This document shows positions 31,176-38,906 of a stretch of 64,000 bases of DNA, one piece after another; positions within the stretch are counted from its first letter, which is position 1, and each line of letters starts with the position of its first letter. This DNA comes from Sphingobacterium puteale (GTDB taxonomy: Bacteria; Bacteroidota; Bacteroidia; Sphingobacteriales; Sphingobacteriaceae), in NCBI RefSeq assembly GCF_003627955.1, contig NZ_RBWS01000018.1, positions 1-64,000 of the forward strand. Reading direction: 5' to 3'. Made by a program: the position numbers and the translations under genes. A model generated the notes under the pieces. That model was not told the origin of the DNA. It saw only the letters and a list, made by a program, of their open reading frames with translations, and did not search any database.

Positions 31176-33920
31176 ATGAAAATAGTTTTGCATATTCTCT
31201 TGTTTTTCGTTTTCGGAGTCCATGGAATAGTGTCCGCACAGTCCAGAATTATTGCCGGAAAAATAAGTGATGTAAAAGATCAGGTCAAGCTATCTGATGC
31301 AACAGTCATGTTGCTTACCGCTAAAGATTCCATATTGACAGGTTTTACAAGATCAGATGAAAATGGACTTTTTTCTTTATCAAAGCCAGATACAGGATCC
31401 TATTTACTGATCGTAAGTTATCCCAAATATGGCGATTATTATACAGAGATTTCTAAAGATAAAGATTATTCCAAGTTAACTGTGGGGTTGACCAAAACAG
31501 CCACTTTATTGCAGGAAGTTATCGTTACCGGTCGAATTCCTATTACAATAAAAGGGGACACCACTGAGTATGATGCTGGTAGTTTTAAAGTGGAAAAAAA
31601 TGCGAAGGTGGAAGACTTGTTAAAGGTCTTGCCGGGGATCACCGTTGACGCGTCCGGAAAAATTACTGCACAGGGTAAAACTGTCAAAAAGGTATTGGTG
31701 GATGGCGAGGAGTTTTTCGGTGATGATCCGACATTGGTGACCCGCAATATTCGATCAGATATGGTTGATAAGGTACAGGTTTATGAAAAGAAATCCGAGC
31801 AGGCAGAACGAACGGGTGTAGATGACGGACAGCGCGAACAGACGATTAATGTCAAATTAAAAGATGGTTCCAAAAACGGCATGTTCGGAAAAGCTTTACT
31901 CGGAGGCGGTACCAGTGACTATTACATGGGGCAGTTGATGTTAAACAAATTCAAGGGATCTCAAAAGATCTCCGTTTATGGCCTTTTTGGAAATAATGGG
32001 ACGACAAGCATGAACTGGCAGGATGCACAGAAATATGGTGGTGATTCAGGTGTTTCATACGGGGATGACGGATCCATGTCCTGGTCTAGTTTTACAGATC
32101 CTTTTTCAGGGCAGGGCGTAATCGGTATACCCCGTGCTATCAATTCTGGAATCAATTTTTCAGATAAATTCAACAAGGATAAACATAATGTCAATATCAA
32201 CTATAAATATGGAAGACTAAGCAGTGATGGGGATGATGAGACAATCAGTACGGGGCTGATCAATAATAAGTCAACTAAATCCGTAGATACAGAAAACGAT
32301 CAGCATCGTGCCAATTTAAAATATGATCTGAATTTTGATTCATTAAATACCCTGACCATCCGAGGCGGAGCTTCCCGCAAAAATCTTTGGTCGGACAACA
32401 AACGTGAAGCCTATCAGTTTACCCAGAATATGGATACAACTGTCGCTGAAAACACCCGTGAGACCATCAAGAATACGGTTAACGAGTTGAATTTTAGTAC
32501 TTATTTTACTCATAAATTTAAGAAAAAAGGGCGTTCCTTTACATTTGACGGCCAATTCAGGCGAAGTGAAATGATAGGAGAAGGTCATTTATCCTCAACT
32601 GTTGAAAATTATGCTAAAAAGGATTCCGCGGGCCATAGACAGATTGACGGGACAGATCAACGAAAGGAACGCAATAATAAAAATGATGTGCTGGGTGCTT
32701 CGGTATCCTATACTGAGCCTCTATCGAAAGTGTGGAATCTTGTTGTCGGAACTGGGATTGAAAGTAGTAATAACTCCTCCCGTGTTGAATCATTTAACAA
32801 AGGTGCTGACGGGAAATATGATGATCTGGACAGTCGTTTCAGTAACAATTATGATTTTGATAGACGGAGCAGCAGATATAAATTAGCCATCGTTCATACA
32901 ACCGATAAGTTGAAGTTTACCGTTGCCAATAATTTAAATAATGATAAACTGAAACAATATAATTATTATAGTCAAGAAGCGCTTTCCAGAAGTTATTTTA
33001 CTTATAATCCTAATGTGAGTGCTGGATATTCCTTCACGAAGACCAAAGGATTATGGTTGAATTACACGGGAAAGAACCAGTTACCTTCCATGAGTCAGAT
33101 TCAGCCTATTCTGGATAATTCGGATCAGATCAACCGGTATTTGGGAAATGAAAATTTAAAACCTTCTTTTAGAAACTCCTTAAATATAAATTATAACTCA
33201 TTTCGGATTTTGACAGGAAGTTATGTTTATGCAGGCGGGAATATCACTTTGGATAAAAATCCGATCACACAAAATATTGATACTGTAAAAGGACTCAATA
33301 TCTACACCTGGAATAATGTAAAGGGTAAAACAAATACTTCCGTGAATATCTGGTCCGGATACCATTTTAAACTGAGCAAAAAATTGGGTTTGTCCAATTC
33401 ACCACAGTTTTACCTGAATATGAGTGATAATTATAATCTATTCAACCAGCAATTAAACAAGGTCAACACAACGAATTTCAATTTTACATACAACTTTAAA
33501 AGAGATACAAAGACTGGATTGAATTTCGATTTAAACTTCAGCCCACAATATCGCTTAATGAAATCCAGCCTGGAACGTAATACGAATAGTAATGGCTTTG
33601 TATTTGGATCGAATGGCAGTGTAGAATATTTTATCAATAAAACCTTTAAAGTATATACGAACTATAGCTATACCTACGAGGCAGCAACGAAGGCTTTTGA
33701 CGAAAAATTTGAGCAATTCCTGTTGCATCCCGGAGTAAGTAAAAAGTTCCTGAAGAATGAATCTCTGATGTTGGATTTTATGATCAACGATGTACTTAAT
33801 CAAAATAAAGGTTTTAGCCGTTCGGCATCAACATCAATTTTTACACAGCGACGTTATGATACGATCCGTAGATATTATATGCTCAAGTTATCCTGGGATT
33901 TCACAAAAATGTTTTTATAA
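31176..33920 (+). CDS. TonB-dependent-receptor-like outer-membrane barrel, copy 1
   Basis: The 914-residue protein has a signal peptide (about 1-21, ending VSAQS), a carboxypeptidase-regulatory-like beta domain (about 24-105), a plug domain (about 110-225, with IPITIKGDTTEYDAGSFK and a VLVDGEEFFGDDP motif) and a long beta barrel ending in an aromatic strand (RYYMLKLSWDFTKMFL). It has the plug and barrel of TonB receptors but no partner lipoprotein of the SusD type. It is followed after 17 nt by a GLPGLI gene. The second copy at 35023 is nearly identical over the plug and diverges in the barrel, as expected after duplication with change of ligand. Confidence 0.88.
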   Translation: MKIVLHILLFFVFGVHGIVSAQSRIIAGKISDVKDQVKLSDATVMLLTAKDSILTGFTRSDENGLFSLSKPDTGSYLLIVSYPKYGDYYTEISKDKDYSKLTVGLTKTATLLQEVIVTGRIPITIKGDTTEYDAGSFKVEKNAKVEDLLKVLPGITVDASGKITAQGKTVKKVLVDGEEFFGDDPTLVTRNIRSDMVDKVQVYEKKSEQAERTGVDDGQREQTINVKLKDGSKNGMFGKALLGGGTSDYYMGQLMLNKFKGSQKISVYGLFGNNGTTSMNWQDAQKYGGDSGVSYGDDGSMSWSSFTDPFSGQGVIGIPRAINSGINFSDKFNKDKHNVNINYKYGRLSSDGDDETISTGLINNKSTKSVDTENDQHRANLKYDLNFDSLNTLTIRGGASRKNLWSDNKREAYQFTQNMDTTVAENTRETIKNTVNELNFSTYFTHKFKKKGRSFTFDGQFRRSEMIGEGHLSSTVENYAKKDSAGHRQIDGTDQRKERNNKNDVLGASVSYTEPLSKVWNLVVGTGIESSNNSSRVESFNKGADGKYDDLDSRFSNNYDFDRRSSRYKLAIVHTTDKLKFTVANNLNNDKLKQYNYYSQEALSRSYFTYNPNVSAGYSFTKTKGLWLNYTGKNQLPSMSQIQPILDNSDQINRYLGNENLKPSFRNSLNINYNSFRILTGSYVYAGGNITLDKNPITQNIDTVKGLNIYTWNNVKGKTNTSVNIWSGYHFKLSKKLGLSNSPQFYLNMSDNYNLFNQQLNKVNTTNFNFTYNFKRDTKTGLNFDLNFSPQYRLMKSSLERNTNSNGFVFGSNGSVEYFINKTFKVYTNYSYTYEAATKAFDEKFEQFLLHPGVSKKFLKNESLMLDFMINDVLNQNKGFSRSASTSIFTQRRYDTIRRYYMLKLSWDFTKMFL

Positions 33921-33937
33921 AATTTAAGATAAATACC

Positions 33938-34726
33938 ATGTTAAAATATATCGTTTTTCTCTTTTTTTGTTGTACAGTTCTAAGTCTCAAGGCGCAGTAC
34001 ACGCTATTCGGAAGGTCCGGGAGCATTTCCTATGATAAAACCATGTACATGAAGAATATTGTGGGTAAAAAGTTTTTGGCAAAGGCTGATGATAAATCAA
34101 AAATATTTTTTGAACAGGTATTACCCAAACTTCCTGAAAATGCTGTATTGAAAAAGATCCTAAAATTCAATGCCAATGAAACCTTGTTTGAGCCAGTCAA
34201 AGATGATAATCTGGATCAAATGGTTAAGCAATATATCATGATGTTTGCATTGGACTTTGAAGCGATTACGTTGTCCGATATGACGACACGTTCCTTTCAA
34301 CGATATAATGATATTGTTGGTGAAAAGATCATTGTTGAGGACACGATGAAACGTATTAAATGGAAAATTACTGACGAGTATCGGGAAATCGCGGGATATA
34401 ATTGCCGGAGAGCCAATGGTCTTACAGCTGATTCGATTTACGTGATCGGCTATTATTGTAACGAGATTCCAATCAGTGGCGGACCTGAGTCCATCAACGG
34501 TCTTCCTGGGATGATCTTGGGCTTGGTGGTCCCCAGCCAGCATGTTTCCTATTTTGCCACGAAAGTCGAATTGAGCAACGATGTGATCATGGATAAAAAA
34601 AGGTTCGAAAAAAGTAAAGTGAAACGGATGACCAGAAAGACAATGACCGATCAGATTTCGGGCGTTTTGTCACAGCACATGAATAAAGAAACCGTTCAGT
34701 TTATCATGGAATTGGGCAATTTGTAA
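33938..34726 (+). CDS. GLPGLI family exported protein, copy 1
   Basis: The 262-residue protein has a signal peptide (about 1-19). The family signature appears as NGLPGMILGLVVP, preceded by EYREIAGYNCRRANG and the YYCNEIPISGGPES segment. It is periplasmic or outer-membrane associated and its biochemical role is unknown. It is translated directly after its barrel partner and ends before a perfect 20-bp inverted repeat, so barrel and GLPGLI form one unit. Confidence 0.9.
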   Translation: MLKYIVFLFFCCTVLSLKAQYTLFGRSGSISYDKTMYMKNIVGKKFLAKADDKSKIFFEQVLPKLPENAVLKKILKFNANETLFEPVKDDNLDQMVKQYIMMFALDFEAITLSDMTTRSFQRYNDIVGEKIIVEDTMKRIKWKITDEYREIAGYNCRRANGLTADSIYVIGYYCNEIPISGGPESINGLPGMILGLVVPSQHVSYFATKVELSNDVIMDKKRFEKSKVKRMTRKTMTDQISGVLSQHMNKETVQFIMELGNL

Positions 34727-34774
34727 AGACACGTCAAGCATAAATGTGTTTAGTTTGTCAGGCACTCATGTGCC

Positions 34775-34816
34775 TTACCAAGAAAGGGCTACCCAAGGGT
34801 AGCCCTTTCTTGGTAA
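34775..34816. terminator. Perfect 20-bp inverted repeat after the first pair
   Basis: TTACCAAGAAAGGGCTACCC pairs with its exact complement across 2 nt. A small GGCAC/GTGCC hairpin at 34761-34774 precedes it. It lacks a long T-run but should end or stabilise the first transcript. Confidence 0.7.
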
Positions 34817-34959
34817 GAAAAAGTTAAATCTATGTTGATCGGGATAACTTTATTAGAAATTTAGCTGCTATATGATAGGCTAAAAGCTACTTAGTATGTT
34901 TATTTTTGTATTTTTTTTCATTACATGGTTATTTTTTTTAACCGAAGTAAAAAATAATA

Positions 34960-34992
34960 GTTGCAAAATTGTAGTTTTGCCTGCTAATACAA
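34960..34992 (+). promoter_or_regulatory. Candidate promoter of the second barrel/GLPGLI unit
   Basis: Aligned with the copy-1 promoter it shares GT..CAAAA, GTTTT and CT.CTAAT, with 34 nt between CTAAT and the start codon (35 in copy 1). The upstream block is weaker (GTTGC instead of GTAAC). Confidence 0.4.
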
Positions 34993-35022
34993 TTTATCAT
35001 TATACACCATTCAATAAATTTT

Positions 35023-37740
35023 ATGAAAAGCCTGTGGTTACCACTTTTACTTTTCCTACTTTGCTCCTGCGGAATAGTTCAAGCACAATCCAAAATTGAG
35101 GGAAAGATTAACGACGTAAAAGATCAGTTAAAGTTACAAAATGCAACGATCATGTTGTTGACAGCCAGAGATTCGATACTAACGGATTTTACCCGCTCTG
35201 ATGAAGTCGGAAAATTCTCTTTGGCCAAACCAGATACCGGACAATATATTCTTATCGTTACCTATCCAAAATATGGTGAATTTTATGCAGATATCTTACC
35301 GGGGAAGGATTACACAAATTTATCGATTGGACTGACAAGCAGTACAACTTTATTAGAGGAAGTGATTGTAACGGGACGTATCCCTATAACAATTAAAGGC
35401 GATACAACGGAATACGATGCCAGAAGTTTCAAGGTGGAGAAAAATGCAAAGGTTGAAGATCTTTTGAAAGTGCTGCCCGGGATCACCGTGGATGCTTCGG
35501 GGAAGATTACCGCACAGGGGAAAACGGTCGAAAAGATGCTTGTCGATGGCGAAGAGTTTTTCGGGGATGATCCAAAATTGGTGAGCCGAAATATCCGTTC
35601 GGATATGGTCGATAAGATTCAGGTCTATGAGAAGAAATCCGATAAAGCAGAGAAAACCGGTATTGATGATGGAGTACGTACACAGACCATCAATGTAAAA
35701 TTAAAAGAGGAAGCAAAACGTGGTATATTTGGGAAAGCTGATGCTGGTGTCGGAAATAATAAATTTTACCTTGGCCAAGGCTTTTTGAATTATTTTAATC
35801 AATCTTTTCGGCTTTCAACTTATCTGATAGCAAGTAACACCGGAAAAACAGGACTGAATGGTCAAGAGGCATCAAGTATAGGTGGTGATGGTGACGGTTC
35901 TGGAAATTTTGAGGGCGAAGGGGTTCCGAAATCCTTAAACACAGGTTTTCTATATTCAGATAAAACAGCGAATAAAAAACATGTATGGCGTATTGATTAT
36001 AAGTATGGTCAATCGAATGTAGATCTGGACAGAAGTATATTCACAAGAAATGCAGCACGCGATACCATTCTGATCAGCAACAATAATACGGCAGCTTCCA
36101 GCGACAGTAAAAAACACAATGTCGGACTGAAATATGAATTTAAAATAGATTCTCTATCGGATCTGACCATTTGGGCTGGTGCGAATAGGAGAAGGGATAT
36201 TAGCTCCTCAGCAACAATCTCAACGACCTTTAACCAATTTGATCAACAGATTAATGGAAATACCCGAAATTTTAAGAATGATACCGAGGCTGGGCAGTAT
36301 AATACCTCCGCAATTTATGTGAGGAGATTTAAGAAAAAGGGGCGTTCATTAACATTTAGCTATGCAACATCAGGCAACAAGCAGGACGGAAGACAGCAGC
36401 TATATTCCAATCTAAGCTATTACAGGGATGGTGATTCTGTCGGCAGTACGATTTTAGATCAAGAGAAGGTGATTGCAAATAAATCGTTTGCAATAGGGGG
36501 AGATGTGTCTTACTCTGAACCCTTATCAAAGAAGCTTATTCTAGCGTTTGAGTACGGCATCAATTTCAACCGCGACAATAACTCGGTAAAATCATCTAAC
36601 AAAAACCCTGTCACGGGAAAATACGATGATCCGGATGAAGTTTATAGTAACGATTTTTTGTATAAAACCACGAGGAATACCTATAATCTTTCGGTCAACT
36701 ATAAACCGCTGGAAAAATTTGTTATTAATATCGCAAATAGATTTGAAAATAGTGATTTGTCGCAGTTAAACCGAGCCGATAATGCACATCTGTCCAGGTC
36801 CTTTTTTGTTTATAACCCTGTCTTGGATTTAAATTATGAAATTAAAAAAAATAGGTCGATTTCAATGGTGTATAGAGGAACAAATGGATTACCTTCACTC
36901 AATCAGATTCAGCCACTACGGTCAAACCTTGACCCGTTGAATGAATATTTAGGAAATGAAAACTTAAAACCATCTTATACCAATGAATTGAATTTAGGTT
37001 TTAGATCTTTTTCAATTCTTAAAGGTGAGTTTTATGGTATTTTCATCAATGCTTCCCGTACGAACAAAGCCCTGGTTCAAAATGCAACAATAGATTCTGT
37101 GGGTAAGACAACGTTTATCTGGGATAACTTAAATCACAATACCAATAATCAGATTAGCATTAGTCCTATGTATTATGGAATCCTGTGGAAAAAGTATCAA
37201 TTGAGACACGGTGGAGGACCTACTCTTTCCATTGGTAACAATTATAATTATGTGAACAATATTTTGGCGAATGCGAAGTTTCAAACTTATTCATTGAATT
37301 ACGGGCTTCAAAAGTCCACAACAAAAGGTCTAGATTTTGAATTTGAAGTTTCGCCGGGCTATGTCATCCAAAATAATTCAATTGGTAAAATGGAAGACAG
37401 TAAAGGTTTTACATTATCTTCTAATGGAAGTCTTAAATATTTCCTTCCGGCCAAATTTGTATTGCGGACAGACTTTAACTATCGATATCAGGCACCGACG
37501 GCCGTATATAGTAAAAAGTTCGAACGTTTTGTGTTGAGCCCCGCACTATCGAAAAAGTTTATGAAAGACGAGAAGCTCGAAGCAACCTTTATGGTTAATG
37601 ACATATTGAATCAAAATATTGGCTTTGAACGGAATCAAAACGGCACGTTGCTTACCGAGCGCCGATTTAATACAATCGGTAGGTATTATATGGTAAAACT
37701 AAGCTGGGAAATCAATAAGATGTTAGCTAAATCGAAATAA
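35023..37740 (+). CDS. TonB-dependent-receptor-like outer-membrane barrel, copy 2
   Basis: The 905-residue paralogue of the 31176 gene has a signal peptide containing CSCG (possible lipobox, or cleavage at VQAQS), a regulatory-like beta domain (about 25-105), a plug with IPITIKGDTTEYDARSFK and MLVDGEEFFGDDP, and a barrel ending RYYMVKLSWEINKML. Plug residues are almost the same as copy 1 (the stretch from KVEKNAKVED to ITAQGKTV is identical) while barrel loops differ. It is followed after 1 nt by its own GLPGLI gene. The substrate is unknown. Confidence 0.88.
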   Translation: MKSLWLPLLLFLLCSCGIVQAQSKIEGKINDVKDQLKLQNATIMLLTARDSILTDFTRSDEVGKFSLAKPDTGQYILIVTYPKYGEFYADILPGKDYTNLSIGLTSSTTLLEEVIVTGRIPITIKGDTTEYDARSFKVEKNAKVEDLLKVLPGITVDASGKITAQGKTVEKMLVDGEEFFGDDPKLVSRNIRSDMVDKIQVYEKKSDKAEKTGIDDGVRTQTINVKLKEEAKRGIFGKADAGVGNNKFYLGQGFLNYFNQSFRLSTYLIASNTGKTGLNGQEASSIGGDGDGSGNFEGEGVPKSLNTGFLYSDKTANKKHVWRIDYKYGQSNVDLDRSIFTRNAARDTILISNNNTAASSDSKKHNVGLKYEFKIDSLSDLTIWAGANRRRDISSSATISTTFNQFDQQINGNTRNFKNDTEAGQYNTSAIYVRRFKKKGRSLTFSYATSGNKQDGRQQLYSNLSYYRDGDSVGSTILDQEKVIANKSFAIGGDVSYSEPLSKKLILAFEYGINFNRDNNSVKSSNKNPVTGKYDDPDEVYSNDFLYKTTRNTYNLSVNYKPLEKFVINIANRFENSDLSQLNRADNAHLSRSFFVYNPVLDLNYEIKKNRSISMVYRGTNGLPSLNQIQPLRSNLDPLNEYLGNENLKPSYTNELNLGFRSFSILKGEFYGIFINASRTNKALVQNATIDSVGKTTFIWDNLNHNTNNQISISPMYYGILWKKYQLRHGGGPTLSIGNNYNYVNNILANAKFQTYSLNYGLQKSTTKGLDFEFEVSPGYVIQNNSIGKMEDSKGFTLSSNGSLKYFLPAKFVLRTDFNYRYQAPTAVYSKKFERFVLSPALSKKFMKDEKLEATFMVNDILNQNIGFERNQNGTLLTERRFNTIGRYYMVKLSWEINKMLAKSK

Positions 37741-37741
37741 A

Positions 37742-38533
37742 ATGAGAACGATAAAAAATATAATAACCCTATTTTTAGTCCTATTTTTTGGGAAAACGGT
37801 GGTAGGACAATACGCTTATTTCCCTGACCGCGGAACGATTACTTTTGAGAAAACCGTATTTCTTAAAAATTTGATCAAGCGTTATGGAGCCTATTCCAAA
37901 GATGAAGAGAACCGTAATGCCTTTAAAGGATTGGGGGAAGCGGCTCCAGAAAATCAAGTGCTGAGAAAGACCTTGAAATTTTCTCCTGATGAAGTGATGT
38001 ATGAGCATATTGCTGAAGATTATCCTGAAGTCACACAGGGGTTGATGCAAATGGGGATTTTTGAATCCGGAATTAGCAGTTACCAGAATTTGAAAACAAA
38101 GGAATTCAAATCCACGTTCGAATTGGGAGGAGAACGGATCGTAATAGCTGATTCGATGCTAAAGATAAAATGGAAAATTACGAACGAGTACCGGGAGATC
38201 GCGGGGTATCAATGTCGGCGGGCAAACGGACTTGTGCTTGACTCGATCTATGCTGTAGCATTTTATACGGATCAGATTCCAGTATCTGGCGGACCGTCCG
38301 CGTTCAATGGTTTACCGGGAATGATTTTGGGGTTGGCTGTTCCGGAGCTTCACTATAATATGTTCGCAACTAAAGTCGAACTGAGTCCAGTAACGATTTC
38401 TTCTGCCAATCTTCTTAAGAAAAAAGACAAACCTTTGAATAGAAAACAGGTTTACGACAAACTAAATGCTGTTGTGGGTGGCTATCTTGGCGTTAAGGTG
38501 TACAACCTTGTGATGGGTTGTTATTACTTGTAG
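37742..38533 (+). CDS. GLPGLI family exported protein, copy 2
   Basis: The 263-residue protein has a signal peptide (about 1-22) and the signature NGLPGMILGLAVP. It also shares KWKITNEYREIAGYQCRRANG and QIPVSGGPS with copy 1; outside these segments the two differ clearly. It starts 1 nt after the barrel stop and ends just before a strong terminator. Function is unknown; pairing with a barrel in both copies suggests the two proteins work together. Confidence 0.9.
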   Translation: MRTIKNIITLFLVLFFGKTVVGQYAYFPDRGTITFEKTVFLKNLIKRYGAYSKDEENRNAFKGLGEAAPENQVLRKTLKFSPDEVMYEHIAEDYPEVTQGLMQMGIFESGISSYQNLKTKEFKSTFELGGERIVIADSMLKIKWKITNEYREIAGYQCRRANGLVLDSIYAVAFYTDQIPVSGGPSAFNGLPGMILGLAVPELHYNMFATKVELSPVTISSANLLKKKDKPLNRKQVYDKLNAVVGGYLGVKVYNLVMGCYYL

Positions 38534-38553
38534 CCAGCCCAGATCCCCGAAAA

Positions 38554-38591
38554 CATAAAAAAGGCCCTTCATTTGAAAGGCCTTTTTTATG
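38554..38591. terminator. Bidirectional terminator
   Basis: CATAAAAAAGGCC pairs perfectly with GGCCTTTTTTATG around a 12-nt loop. It serves the GLPGLI gene (+) and the histone-H1-like gene (-). Confidence 0.9.
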
Positions 38592-38608
38592 TAAAAACTC
38601 AGGAAAGA

Positions 38609-38788
38609 TTATTTTCCGCCGTTTTTCTTAGCAGTAACTTCGTTACGAATTTCTTGTGCTAAGGTTTTGATGTCTTGTAATCCTTTACGTACACGTGTAC
38701 CAGCAGCAGAATTACCATTGTTGAAGAACTTGTCTGCATCAGCTTCGATAGAAGCTACTAACTCTTTTAATTTTACGTAGTTTTCCAT
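38609..38788 (-). CDS. Histone H1-like small protein (Hc1-type)
   Basis: ATG 38788 to TAA 38609 encodes 59 residues: MENYVKLKELVASIEADADK, a helical middle with GNSAAGTRVRKGLQDI, and a Lys-rich tail (EVTAKKNGGK). This is the compact histone-H1-like family of Bacteroidota, probably a DNA-associated protein. It is monocistronic with its own terminator. The codon pattern is regular and typical of a well-expressed gene. Confidence 0.85.
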   Translation of the reverse strand: MENYVKLKELVASIEADADKFFNNGNSAAGTRVRKGLQDIKTLAQEIRNEVTAKKNGGK

Positions 38789-38906
38789 TTTTTTATAATT
38801 ATAATTTTAGTTTTTATGGTTTTTCCTAAACACTCCTTAAATATACAAAAACGAATCAAATAGAAAATAAATTTCGTTTTTTTTTATCGAAAAAGCTTAA
38901 AAAAAA

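Noticed and set aside
34160..34543. 127-codon minus-strand frame inside the GLPGLI gene
   Set aside because: It is fully antisense to a gene with a clear family signature and signal peptide, and shows no motif of its own.
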